A stretch of DNA of 64,000 nt from Rotaria sordida (GCA_905250125.1 CAJNOL010000196.1:83229-147228), one strand, 5' to 3'. Shown: positions 10,801 through 23,977, counted from the first letter of the stretch. Notes: a model not told the origin generated them from the sequence alone. Translations and numbers: made by a program.

Positions 10801-11609
10801 TACTTTTTTCCATATGTGGACCTGTAGAAAAGAAAATACTCATACTATTAAAAAGAGAAAAAAAAAAAAAATTTTTTTCTACCATTATAAGTTTCAAGAA
10901 AGTAAGGACATTTAATAAGAAATAATTTTTGTAGTTCTGTTAACGAAGTTGAATCTGGTTTTAAATCTTTAAATAATTGTACATAAGTAGTCGATGTTAA
11001 ACAATCAATAGTTGGTTGAAGTAAACGAACAAACAAACTTTGATGTAAATCCCATGATAAACATTCTTGTATACGTGCAAACATATTTATTAAATGTACT
11101 ACTAGTTTTATTACACGGTGACTATTGTTCATATTTAATATTTTATTTATTTGATATAAACATATTGCTGATGCATCAATAAATGCTTTATCAGTTATCC
11201 AAGGTAAAATTTTTGACACATCATCAATATCTTCAACTAAATTTTCAAGTAATAAAATACAATTACGTAAAACAGATATTTCTTGATCATTTAATTGATA
11301 TGTTGTATATAATTTTTGTAAAAGAGTTTGTATTGTATTACGTATGAGAAGAAAAAATGTATGTGAATGTAGAGATATTAATGAAGATATTGAAGTAGAA
11401 TTTAATGCATGAAGTACTTCATATAAAGACTTTAAATATATTGTAGGATTTATACTGTTAAAATATAATTCACGAAAAAGATCATTTAACATAGCTGTTA
11501 ATTCTTGTTCATCGATACGATTGGCCTTGCGTCGTATTGTTGAACAATGAGCAGCAACAAGCAATGGAGGAGACGTTGTATTATGTTCATTTTCCAATTG
11601 CTTTACCAT
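7859..11609 (-). CDS. ARM-TIR-SAM-like protein (five exons, 1034 aa)
   Basis: Exons on the minus strand: 11609-10883, 10821-10210, 10133-9777, 9714-9523, 9075-7859; the total is 3105 nt with all junctions in frame. Residues 1 to about 560 are helical, armadillo-like repeats rich in Leu and Ile. A TIR domain follows at about 590-700, with YHIMISYCYDDKDMAYKIQ, a BB-loop region EGYNIWFKRDNPHE, and STLIVLCISNSYKRDNQC then AEYAFNSKRPILPLIV. The Glu in NVAEYAF lines up by eye with the catalytic Glu of SARM1-type NAD-cleaving TIRs. A Ser/Pro/Thr-rich linker leads to a SAM-like module at about 830-905 (HWKRKEILDFLYDSNLNLMM). SARM1 is ordered ARM-SAM-SAM-TIR, so the order here is different. Intron 4 splits the TIR domain and is about 450 bp because of an inserted repeat. 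NADase activity is inferred, not shown. Confidence 0.8.
9190..9500. mobile_element. half copy of a foldback element in TIR-gene intron 4
   Basis: The segment runs parallel to the centre and right arm of the foldback at 49684-50240. Shared blocks include AGCTCGATC, then GGTAAAAATTTCA (GTAAAAATTTCA at the other locus), in the same order and at similar spacing. The right end, ATAGATTGTGTTTCACAAA (about 9478-9496), matches a terminal motif found at about 36578, 37240, 46910 and 58375. No left arm was found, so the copy appears truncated. The small open frame inside it is not a gene. Confidence 0.5.
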
Positions 11610-14271
11610 TATTTCTATATAATGTCAATGCAAAATATGAAGGAAAATATCTTATTTTTATTTCAATGATGAATCGTAGTAATTATTATTTACTTGATTT
11701 TTATACGTATTAAAATATATAAGTTAGCCTTGACATACAATAGCCGTCTTTTACTAAAACGAGAGAAAAAAGAAGGTTAGAAGCTGGTAGTTTTCTCAAG
11801 CGTAACGGTAAAAAAACGTATATTATAACTGTCTTTCTTTTTTTTTTATTTTAAAAACTACTATAAAATATCTACCGTATGATATTCAATAGACTATTTG
11901 TCTGTTGCTTTTATCTGACTTTGACAATGTCCAAGGTAAGTCTAATAGACATATAAATGCAGAACAAAACAAATAATTTTTTATGTTGATGTGTCATTCA
12001 TTTTTCTAATGGACCATTTATAAGATGAATCAACAAAGATTTATTCTCATATTTTCCTCTTCATTTATTGAGGGATATAAATCAATATGACAGATCGTCC
12101 TTCGTTTTTTCATCAATGTATTTGTCTATTTCTTTTTCTCTCTTATATTATATCGTTTTTTATTGTAGTGCATAATTCATTGAGATATATATGTACATAT
12201 CAAGAAATAGGAATCGTGTATAGTTGTTTTTTTTTCTAGCCTTCATAAAATTAAACGCTAGATAATTCATTATTAATCATAGTTTTATTATATAACTATT
12301 ATCAAGCTCGAACACAAAAAAAGAAAATAAAACATTATCAGAAAGAGTTGAAAGCAAAAGATTCATGTAAAGTGTATAAAAATAGGACTATAAAAGATAC
12401 TCATCTTCGTTCATACGCTATTTTTTTTCATTGTTATTCACAGAAGAAATTTCTGAAGTGAATCATTTCAAATGGTGGTTAAGTTTAATTCTGAATAGAA
12501 GGTTAGTCAGCAACACGCGACTCGCCTTGTTCGCAAGTCATTCATCTGTACTTCGATACGATTTGTACAAGGACAGACCGAAACACGTGATATAAATTAC
12601 TATTTCATGAATGCACAATTAATTGATTATTTCAATGTATGAGCAAGTCAATGACAACTATTAATAGTATGATATTGAAGTCATATTTTTTAAATTTTCC
12701 TATCATTTTATTAGACATTAAAAGAGATATTTCAATTAGAAACAATTACATCAATAGATTATGTCTCGAAATAACTGATTTTTACTCTCTATATTCAATA
12801 AAATGCATTTTATAAATGGATTAATTATAATAAATTATCATACATATAGGAGTTTTACTACTCCTATAATAAATCATTGTTCACCTTTGTATTCATATTC
12901 ATTGTCATGTCAAAAATCATGCATAATACTCCCTTAATTATATAAGAAACGATTCTTATGTATTATGAATTGCAGAAACTATGAAAAAAAAAAAAACTTT
13001 TAGTGATACGAATATTCAAATAAATATGAATATGATAAATGATCAAGTAAAACGAATCATTCTGTAAACTACTGAACAATCGACAGAAATTGTTTGTGTA
13101 CTTTTCTTTTAAAACATACATAAAGTTCTTTTGATTAATAAGACAAATTACAGTAAATATTTCATATGAAATATATATCATTATATAATTTTTTTCAATA
13201 AATTCTTGTAAATTTTTCTAGTTCAAAAATTAGAAAAAGATAAGTTCTATCGAATAATTTTCTCGTGTAAAAATAATATAATCAAATAATAAATCCTTTT
13301 TTTTACTATTTAATAACTAATAAAAACGAATGGCATTGATTTCGTTGAAAGAAAAAAAGTATCAATCATATGAAGATGTTGGAAAAAAGTTTATCTTGAG
13401 ATTCTCGACTAGTAAGATCAGGATATTTTATTGTGTACAAAAAAAGTGAGAATGTATAACGTACACTAACAAGAAATACTAGTGTATAAAAAATATTTAA
13501 AGGTGTGAATGGAGAAAAGATCCATACCACTGAATAACATCAAGAACATTTTCGACATTTTCTTAGAAGTATATATATTTTTTCGTCATTTTGATACGAT
13601 CGACACGTTTTTTCGTCATTTTGATACGATCGACATGTTTTTTCGCCATTTTTTCTTTCAACTAATTTGATACATACCATAAAAATTTATGGCTGACTGA
13701 AACTGAAAAAGAAAACTACACATATTAATGCGTAGCAGAAAATAATTGCTACCTTGAAGGAATAATTATAATTTGCACTAGCCATCATTAAAAAATAATT
13801 ATTTATGCACAAAAAAAAATCAATAAAATAATTTCATCATACTTTGTTAAAAAATTAAGACTAATTAATTAATTTTCCTATAATTTCGACTCATTTCTAT
13901 TCAACTGTATTCACAAAAAAAAACAAACTACAAAATATTATTAGACACCACACTCACTGTAATAGAAATAAGAACATAATTCAATAAATCATAAGATACT
14001 AACTACAGATATTGTCACATTCTTTTTTTTTTTTTACTAAATTGTGATACTAATCTTTGTCAATGATTTATCTGATGTCTACGAATCATTTTCACATCAT
14101 CAATATATTGTAATATTGCAAATGCAACTACAAAGATAATAATTTTCATTAAACAACAAACATGTTTGTCCTTTTGTGACTTTCAAAATTATTCAATCAA
14201 GTTTATTATCAATATTTTTTCATTATGCTCTAAATACTAATAAAAATCCAAATAGTAATTTGAATAAAGAA
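11610..14271. other. intergenic, no gene seen
   Basis: AT-rich sequence without convincing exons. The block at about 12500-12600 is less AT-rich (ACACGCGACTCGCCTTG) but was not recognised as an RNA gene. A GGTGTG...CCATACC motif lies at about 13500-13530 and a tandem duplication at 13578-13650. Confidence 0.5.
13578..13650 (+). repeat. 29-bp tandem duplication
   Basis: TTTCGTCATTTTGATACGAT followed by CGACACG is repeated at once with one change (CGACATG), and a third partial copy starts TTTTTTCGCCATTTT. Confidence 0.8.
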
Positions 14272-14760
14272 TTTTATTTTCCGACAAGAGTTTTCAAAGA
14301 TGAAGACTGATTGCTAGTTTCTCAAGGATATAGTCTCGGAAAAATCAAGCCTTTCAGCTTCTGGAATTTGTCAATAGAATTCTTTTTTCAATTACCCAAA
14401 ACGATAGAGCAAACAATTTCCTGCAAAATAAAAAGTCTTCCAGCTATCTATAATATTTTTTGACCCAGATACATCAATTTTACGGAAGGCATAAAAATAG
14501 TGTTTTCAGATGAAATCACAGAAAAATGACTTTTATACGTTCTATTAAGTTGATATATCTCGGTCAAAATACGTAGTAGATAGCTAGAGGTGGTTTCATT
14601 TTGTAGAGAATCGCTTGCACTATCGTTTTAAGTAATTGAAATAGACTTCTATTGGCGAATACTAGAAGCTGAAAAGTTTGATTTTTCAAAGACTCTATCC
14701 GTTTGAAACTAGCAATCATCTTTATCTGCGAAAACACTTGCCGGAAAATAAAAATCTTCA
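14272..14760. mobile_element. foldback element, about 490 bp
   Basis: Left arm about 14276-14420 and right arm about 14600-14757 are reverse complements with roughly 80% identity by eye. TTTTATTTTCCGACAAG at the left end answers CTTGCCGGAAAATAAAAA at the right end, and GATTGCTAGTTTC answers GAAACTAGCAATC inside. The short open frame on the minus strand across the right arm has no coding signature. No transposase is present. Confidence 0.75.
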
Positions 14761-17700
14761 ATTAAATCATTGTTTGAATTCTCATTAGTATTTACGGCAG
14801 CGAAAAAAATGCTTGAATGGAGTAGAGTAATTGTTCATTTGCCTATTCCTCTTTAAATCGGTCATGACTAAAAATATAGACATTATGCTTCGAGTATAAT
14901 TGTCCTTTTAACAAATTAATTTTATGCATGAAGAATAGTCAAGTCAATTGATTGAAATAGTTTTCCTCGTCTTTTTGCTAATGATACCATTGTTGTTAAT
15001 TCATTTCTAAATAAATTTACTTCTTCAATAAAAACGTAACATTCTTCTGAAAAAACACTATATCAACCAAATAAGAAATATACAAAACATTTTGTTTTTT
15101 TTCTCAGGATAATTTCTATTAACGAAAATTATTATATAGCTACACATTTTGGACAAGAAAAACAAAATATTGGTTTATAATGAAATGTTCGCATTACAAA
15201 CTTTGTATTTCTTTAACAAAAGAACAATTTTATTTCATAGTATATTAATAATCCATATGTACGGAATTAGAAGCACGACAATGGCATACTAAGAGCAGAA
15301 CAAAATGCAGGAAATTATGAATTTATTTTTTAATAAACAAAAGTGTCATTTTTGAAAAGATATTGCTCTTATTGCTAGAAAACTAATTCATAGAAATTTT
15401 TATCGTAGGATCGAATCAAATCAATTTTATGTTCCTATCAATTGTTAAATTTTAATTTCTAATCGTTCTTCATATTCTTTATCATTTGCTGCTTTACATT
15501 CCATCAACTGAAAGGATAGGGCCTAGCAATGGGAATTCATCTATGTCTATCTGTCTGTAATATAGTTACCATATGGTAACTATGGTCCGAACCATCATAT
15601 TATATCTGTGGTATAGATGATCATGTGGTGAGTATGGTACGAATGACTATGTAGGATAACAAGAAAAGAACATCTACGCATTAGGATTCAAATTAACCGA
15701 AAAGTAGTATTCCAGGACTAAGAGTACGAAATCCGTATACACTATGAAACGATCGTGTTTTAATATATTACATGGCTCAATATTACCAAGTCATGTAATA
15801 CGCCAGTAAACGATCATTTACGATTGTTTACGAGCATGTTTGTTCGACTTGAGATGCTTTTAGAAGAAATAATCATTATTATTATACTATTGAATGGTTC
15901 GATTGATTGTTTAATGGTGTATACATAGAGATATGATGTAATAATTATTAAGAGTTACAGAGTGAGTCTGAACATAAGATTATGATTAAATAAAATCATT
16001 TGAATAATGTGATATTTTTTTTTGGCAATAGAAATAGCGCCGATGTAGCTAAATATAAATAATTACATTGAGTTCAATGTTATCTTTATTAATCGTCCAT
16101 GTCGTACATTTGTTCGCACTATCGTCGGTATATTACTCTACTCATAAGAATCGGAAATAGTGGTTACGACTTTCAGTTCCAGCTATAAAGATTGTATAGA
16201 GTGTTTTCTACTCAAATTCGAATTAATTGAGAAGCAAACAGTTTCAGAATATACTTTACGAATAAAAATTTTTGTAGTGCCATCTATAATAACAATTTAT
16301 CTCATAACTGTTGCCAATTCGGGCTCTATAGCTAATACAGGCATCTCAGCCGGATCACCATTATCCGACTGAATCGAAAACGACTTGATTCTGTCAGTTA
16401 CGGCAGTCGTTGTCACATGAGCAATATATATAGCATACGTTTTATTCCAAACATGAAGAAGAATGCAGAACAATATAAATGATGAAGAGCTGGAACGTTT
16501 TTCATTTCAAGCTTTTTATTTAGTGTATTAAAACTTCGAGCGTGAAATGTTGAAAATAGATACCTTACTATCTATGATCACATATCATTTATAGAAATAC
16601 AAGATTTCGATATATATCAATATAAGATAGAAGAAATTTTCATTCATCGTACTTAGAATAAAAGTTTGATAAAATTTCTGTCAAAAAACCAATAACATTG
16701 CACATATAAACTGAGCTTCATTATACAAGTGCAGTATATTCAAAATTGTTTCATGAAACGAGTCACTTTTATATGTCAAGTCATCTCATTTATTTATCTA
16801 GTATTTAATTTAGCATACACTCGTATCTAATTGCATCTATATGCATGTCTCTATCTCGCCACGCTAAAGTCGAGTGAATCGATTCTCAATGAATGTTACT
16901 TGAATAACCATTCATTTTCATTATAACAATATGAGATAAAGTTTATTTAACTAAATTTAAATGGTCATTTTCAGTTCATAGCACTTCAAGTTAAATGTTC
17001 TTCGATGTTGTTGATCTTATACGACAATGCGATGCTTTTCAATCGTACATCAAGATTCGCATCAACTTTTTTCTTTTTCTTTGATTATTCACCTACACCA
17101 AGTCGTTCACTATCAATGTCAAATTTATAGATTGTTCATGTAAAATACATCTAACAAATCTAGCAATGGAAAGATGTTTGATTGACACATGGCTATTGAA
17201 ATGATGATACCACCCTTTCGATGTGTCTTCTCATTTGCGAATATAAAATAAAAATTCAAATCATGTTAAATTAAATTTCAATTGTTTTTTAAATTAACAC
17301 TATTCAAATAGAAAATAATCTTAAATCTCAAATTTTCGTTGTTCAAATAATTTACTGATGACAATTTTAATATAACTTGTACGTTCAGTTTTATTTTCAC
17401 TTAACTGCACTTTATAGAATTCGCTAAACATTCAGTTTTACTATTTCTATTTAATAAGCTGTCCTTTATAGAATGTGTTAAATTAGCACATTTTTTTTTC
17501 TTTTTTAATTAACTGTGATTTACGGAGTCTATTAAGACATAATTGTTACTATGAATACCACGAGCCTTTTTTTTTTGAACTTGAACACGCCATCTAATTG
17601 TCATTATATCATGAAATCAAACATCAAATGAGTACCAACTAGTGGAAGTGCCAGAACATTTATATACAAACAACAAAAATATATAGAAGTATGCCTTCTC

Positions 17701-17928
17701 TTCACGCACACACACACACACACAATTTCATCCACTCACGTTATACCCACAATAAATATTGAGTTACCACTATAAATTACAATAGAATCTCCTTGAAATA
17801 TCGCTTTGACATTGATAAAAATTCTTCTTAATAAAGTCCAACTCAATGATTGTTGTTGGTGCATTATGAATATTACTTTATTAAAAACAAAAAAAAATCA
17901 GGTAGTCAATATTTATCCAAAACCAAGT
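14761..17928. other. intergenic with small palindromes and a CA microsatellite
   Basis: No convincing exon was seen. It contains a perfect 22-bp palindrome at 15562-15583 (two halves ATAGTTACCAT and ATGGTAACTAT) and a CA repeat at about 17704-17724. The open frame at 16160-16372 lacks recognisable domains or splice context. Confidence 0.45.
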
Positions 17929-18000
17929 ATGAAAAAAAAAATTCTTCGCAATTTTCCTATCTCTATAGATAGGAATATTGCGAAGAACTTTTTTTTTCAT
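17929..18000. repeat. near-perfect 34-bp-arm hairpin
   Basis: Left arm ATTCTTCGCAATTTTCCTAT (17941-17960) answers right arm ATAGGAATATTGCGAAGAAC after a 4-nt centre, extended by A and T runs to ATG...CAT at the outer ends. Only about two mismatches were found. It could be a tiny MITE or a transcribed hairpin. Confidence 0.75.
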
Positions 18001-21000
18001 ATATTATTTAATTTTCTTTCACAAAAGTCATTTTACATTCAGTCGACAACAACAATTTATTTTAAGACTTAGATTACTTTCAAGATTGGCTATTATATAC
18101 ATTCCCATGTTCTCGATCATGATCGAATTGCAATGCAGTTAACGCCATAGCTACGATCGCATTTTGATCAGTAATTCCAAAAAAAAATCCTCGTAATTAC
18201 GCGCAATTGCGTCGCAATTGTTAAAAAAAAGAGACACTACGGGTAACATTTAACAATGACTATTTTTTAGAAAAAGCATCATATCATTCTTTATACTGTG
18301 TACAGGTTTCTACATATTATCTTAAATCTAGCTCAATCAAATATTTCTTTGATTAAAAACTCGATATTCTCTATATATTTCATTCTATCGTTTAAGATAT
18401 ATAAAAAATCTGTATTGAACAAAAACTTATGTCATCAACTAATTGCAGTAAGTTTTCTTAAAATAAAATAATTTTTCATTAAAATTTTTTTAGAATAATT
18501 TATTTTCTATATGCACTCTCCTTAATAAAAATTTTTCAAAGTTAATTATCAAATTTACTTGTTCTACAGAAACTTAATAAAATTGTATCGTAAATAAGAA
18601 ATAGTCATCTTTTGATGGCATTACTCGATCGAGACAAGTTTTGTATAATCCACTCGTAGAGATTCTATAATTGCAAGCTAAATTTTGGTTTATTTACTTC
18701 GACAGTTTTGATCTTTACAACGAAATATACGTTCGATGTTGAGTGTAGGTATATCTCGAAAAAATATATCATTGAATTTTTTCTAGAACTCTTTAGCAAC
18801 TCAATTATATTCATATCTTTAGATTACTGTGCAAAATTTTTTAAGATAATGACGAAAAGTAGGCATACCATTCAGAGCTGAGTACAGGACAGAAAATGTC
18901 ATCCCGTGCTCAGTTCTGTTTTGTATGTTTTCTTTTTCTTTATATCATATGTTTTATTATCAAGTACTTTTACAGTATTCTATTTTCCTTTTTTAATAGC
19001 ATCCATTACAAGTTAAGATAATGATGATAAAACCTCACGAATGCATATTTATTTTTTTAATATCTATTTTCTGTGATGCACATCTCATTAAAATAATAAA
19101 TCAAGATGTTTCTATATTTTAATTTGTATTTATTATATTAGACATTATTAGAAACTTTAGCTTTTTATATTTGAAAATGATATGAAATAAATTAATTATA
19201 AGATAGCTAATAAACGGAATAATGTGCTTTAGTAATTGACGTGCAAAATAAAGGTTCTTACTATCCTACCGCCCACCAGAATAAAGTACGATAGTAGGAC
19301 AAGAAGAAAAAGTTGTCCTGTTCTCACTTCAGGTTCTGTTACTTGTTCATTTAAATGTATATAAATAATTGAATAGTCATAAAAAAAAAGAGACGCATAA
19401 TAAATGCTTGAAAGATTTCTAAATAATAACCAGAGTCTTATGACTATATCGTTTCATAGTCTTTTTCTTTATGATGACTGTTTTTCCCATTAGAGTTCAA
19501 ACAGAAGTTCGAGCGAAAGGAAAAAATATTTCTCTATTTTCCATTAGTATCGTATTTCATGCTTGCAAATAATGTCATTTCAGATGTCATCAATAATATA
19601 TGAAACTAACGAACAAGTCGTAAATATATTCTATAATCGGAATTTAAACTTTTAAATCATATAGAATCGATATAATATGTTTCGAAAATTTCTCTTATAT
19701 TAAAATCTTGTTCGTGATCTCTTTTCATGATTTTCCTTACTCTCTTCATGTTTCTATAAGGCATGGAATTTTTTTATTTTGCATATCGATATTGGTTATT
19801 TATATCCAAAAATTTTATTCATATTGTACTCTTTTATTATGAAAATCAAGGAAAATAAAACAGAGATGAGTTTAAGATGTAAGCTAAGTCTATATTCATG
19901 TGTATAATGTTTTATTTTTTCGATTGACAATTCTTGGCAAAAAAAAACAAATTAAGATTAGCAGGTAAATAAATCTTCTAATGTCAAACAATGTTTTGAC
20001 ATAGATTATTGTTGTTTTTTTTTCTGCAAAAATGGTAATATTGTTGTACCGACAAGTTTTTTTTTCCCGTTGACATATTTTATCTAGGAGAACAAAAAGG
20101 GAAATTGAAAGAGAAAGCAAAAAATTTTTTTCTACATAATTTATTCGGATATTGACATTCAGGAAATTGATGCTGAGTATTTTAGAATAAAAGATTCTTT
20201 TTCTTGTTTTTTGTGTCTTTTTTAGATTTGTTGTAGATTCAACAGACAATACATTATTCTATTTTCATTGAATTTCTAGATCATATTTTTCTTATTGAAA
20301 ATGAATTTCTTGATATTTTTGTTTTTAGTATTTTCATTATTGTCAATCAATTGAATTACAATTACTTCGAATCATTGTTGATGAAAATTTTTTCTTAACT
20401 TTCTTAATATGTCCTATTGAAATAATTTATTGATATAGTTTATTATCAAGAGTAAGTAAATATAATTTATCAATAAGAATGTCTCCTAAGAGTGAAATCT
20501 AGACGAAGATTATACTTGAAATTAATATAATGTTAAAATCAATTAGGGCAAAATCGAGATTCTATTATTTAAAAGAAAAAATAATTTTTAATACAGAAAT
20601 TTTATGAGATGTAGAACCATAAATGGTTTCCTTTTTTCTTAAATGAGTTATTTCTAAATATAGCTGAAAGTAATCTTTCTTCGACACTTCTATTCAGTGA
20701 AATAAAAGCTTTTATCTAGGTCTAGAAAAGTTCGACATTTTAATCATAGTAATCTATCGACTTAATACATGACAGTTGATCATGTAAGTATAATTATAAT
20801 GAAAAAGAAAATGTAATATGCAGAATACAAATAAGCTAAAACGTATGTAAAACAGTAGCATCGATAGATGACTAATAAAGGATATAGAATAGAAAAAAAT
20901 ATAATTCATAGAAAAATGCATAGAATACTAATATATATACTACTGATCTACTTACAAAAAAACAACGGAATAACAGTAATCTAATTGCAAAATTCAAACT

Positions 21001-21059
21001 CAATGATCGTACGAGGGAACAAATCCTATTGTTGAACTTCATTCGATTTCATATTATAA
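18001..21059. other. intergenic, no gene seen
   Basis: AT-rich with many T runs. The only feature picked out is a short hairpin at 18871-18918. The open frame at 19896-20249 (minus) is of low complexity and has no recognised domain. Confidence 0.45.
18871..18918 (+). other. short stem-loop, miRNA-precursor-like
   Basis: CAGAGCTGAGTACAGGA pairs with TCCCGTGCTCAGTTCTG across a 12-nt loop, with 16 of 17 positions paired if G-U is allowed. The two changes from perfect pairing that keep G-U pairs would fit an RNA hairpin. Expression is unknown. Confidence 0.35.
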
Positions 21060-22920
21060 CTTGAAGTAGATTTCGGTGAAACTCATAAAAACTTTAAAGG
21101 ATTCAGGCTCATGATCTAATAATGATGAAGAGTTATGGCCGTTTTAATGAAATTTTTATTGCAAGCAAAACATTTTTGAAAAACCCAAATCAAAAAAAAA
21201 TTCGAGCGGAAATATTGCTTATAGGTATGCTTGATAGTCACTGGATAATCCTGAATATTAAAATTTTGAAATCTTTTTATTGACATTTTATCATTAATGT
21301 CATATAAAAAAACACTACTCGGAGTGAGATTTAAAAAATTGTATTTCTTTTACATAAATAATAAAAAGAAATCATTCATTAATGTTTATATTTTTGCTCT
21401 CTCTAGCTTGATCTATCACTTGCTTCTGTCGATACTTAGTATTTTGTTTTCCCCATCATTTGCTCGTATTTTATTGCTGTAATCATTCTTCATTGTTGTA
21501 TTAATTGATTCTTCAATTCTAATTCATTGTCATATTGTACATGTCTCAATATTTTGTTAATACGCCAAATTTCGCATTGTCTATTTTAAGATCAATAGGT
21601 TCGTCAATGTCTTTTCATATAATTTCTTCGTATTTTGGTTTTTTTTTTTTGTTGTTCTATTACAATCATCATAGATAAAGAGATCATACAATTTTTTTTT
21701 CATTCATAATAGCATGGATAGGTTACAGTACGAAAGAATCATATGCAGAAAAGTAAACACATCACTCGTATCTTTGTAATAGTAACAAGCAAAAATTTGA
21801 AATTCTAGTATAGAGGAGATCTAAACATCTTATTTTTTACATCCGTTATCTCGAGAATGATATATTTGTTTGTTTAAATTGAAAATTTTAGGATTATCAA
21901 AATCTACTTCTCAACAAAATTTCAAGTTAGAACTTTTTGTTTTGAATTTTTAGGATGTCTTATTCACAATAAAAATTCCATTAAAACAATCATAACTCTT
22001 TATCAATAGGCTATGGAATCAAATCGTATAAAGTTTTACGCAGTCCCATCAAAATCGACTCCTAACCATAATATGAAGTCGAACGGTATGTCAGAATTGG
22101 ATCAAGAATATACAATAAGTTTTGATTTTCTCTTTCAATATTGTTTTCTCACATGTTTCTATGTTGTTCGAGACTCATATTCCCAGTATATACACTCGAT
22201 ATCTAGGTCTATTCAATGTTAGAATTTCAGCTTTTGGCTGATTGTTATTATTATTATTATTACAGATATAAGTAACATCATAATCATAAGAATTTTTGAA
22301 ATTATCATGACTGAAGGAAATTGTAGACGTTCGATTACCCACTCGCTATGAGTAACGTTTCCTTTTTTTTTTTGCATATAATTCTTTCGTTCTATAACCT
22401 ATCCATGCTATTGTAAATGGAGAAAAAAAACTATACGATCTCTTTATCTCTGGTGATTGTAACGTGCAGAAACAACAAAAACAAAAAAGACGAAGAAATT
22501 GCATGAAAAGTTATTGACGAACTTATTGAACTCAAAATAGACTATGTGAAATTTGGCGAATTAACAAAATATTGATATATGAATTAGAACTGGAAAATCA
22601 ATTACTACACAACAATGAAGAATGATTACAACAATAAAATACGAGCAAATGATGGGCAAAAAAAATATATTAAGTATTGACTGAAGCAAGTGATAGATGA
22701 AGCTAGAGAAAAATATTAATAAATAATTTTTTTTTCTTATTTGTTTAAAAGAAATTCAATTTGTAAATCTTCTTTCGAGTAGTATTTTTTATATAATATT
22801 AATGATGAAACATAAAAAAAAAAAAGATTTCAAAATTTTGATATCACTTATATATCTGTAATAATAATAAGCAAGAAGCTAAAATCTCTAGCATAGAGTA
22901 GATCTAGATGTCTAATGTAT
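21060..22920. mobile_element. large nested inverted repeat, about 1.9 kb
   Basis: Block B (about 21255-21765) is matched in reverse complement by about 22335-22850; for example CCCATCATTTGCTCGTATTT on the left, TACGAGCAAATGATGGG on the right. Block C (about 21768-21850, with AGATCTAAACATCT) recurs inverted at about 22195-22270 and again in direct orientation at 22855-22920. Block A (about 21060-21190, GAGTTATGGCCGTTTTAATG) lies outside B on the left, but its inverse (about 21960-22090) lies inside the loop, so blocks A and B interleave. The order does not fit a simple hairpin and suggests repeated insertion or rearrangement. No transposase was found. Confidence 0.7.
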
Positions 22921-22924
22921 GTAC

Positions 22925-23944
22925 TATGAATAGAAGAATCAGCCAATATAGAAACATATTGCATTAGTGCATCAAAACTTTGTTTTTTACATCCTTTTTG
23001 TCTCCTCATGAGTTCGTTTCATGGATACTCATGTTAGTTAAATATCTACACTAAGAGTATTGGATTAATATTTTAATACTAATAAACATTATATATTAAT
23101 TAATGCAAATAGATACTCTAATATGACACTTCTGATAAGAATTAATCTTTGTGTAATCTATTAATGTTCTTAATAATTTCTTTCATCAAATTAAAAAAAA
23201 AACAAAGTCTGAAATTCTATTATAACTAAACAAAAGAAAAATAAATGTTTTAGTGATAAACTTTTCAGATAATCTACTGTCAATGTTCTTGTTGCATGCT
23301 TAAGATATTTCTTTTGTTTTTTTTAGAATAAAAGGCTATTGATCATCCGATGATAAATCATAACCATGATATTTATCATCTGATAATAAATCATAATAAT
23401 TATATTTATTTATTTTTAACTGTTTATGACACGTGAAACAACATAAACATGTTTTATGATAATATTGTTTACTTATTTCATAAAAAACTTAATTTATCAC
23501 AAAATGAACTTGATGAACGAAGACATAATTGTAAAGAAAAAAAAGTCTTTAAGCAGATTAATTAATTTAAAAGTTTTCTTTGTAGTTTTATTTCAATTGT
23601 AAATGACATGTATGTTTGTCGATTATCCACACTCTCGTCAATATCATAGATTTTAGTTTTCATTGATGTTAATTAAATATCTTTTAGATTGAAATGTTAG
23701 TGAGAGAGAATTGATTATTAGATGATAAAGATGTAGATTGCATGAGAATTGAATCTAAGAAACTTTTCTCTAGTATTTTATGTTTATTAAATAGTTGAAA
23801 AAGAAATTCTTGTTTTTTTTTCTTACATCAAATCTTTATATTATTTTTTGATGAATTTTTTTCCTTGTAAAATGATAAACTCGTTGAACTATCATTATTC
23901 TTTATTAATAACTATTCATTAGTATTATCATTTCTCGCATTAGA

Positions 23945-23977
<33 letters not shown>

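Noticed and set aside
12480..12620. Possible small RNA gene in a less AT-rich block
   Set aside because: No match by eye to a tRNA, snRNA or 5S pattern; not enough to call.
16160..16372. 70-codon open frame as a gene
   Set aside because: No recognisable motif, no flanking splice sites and surrounded by non-coding sequence.
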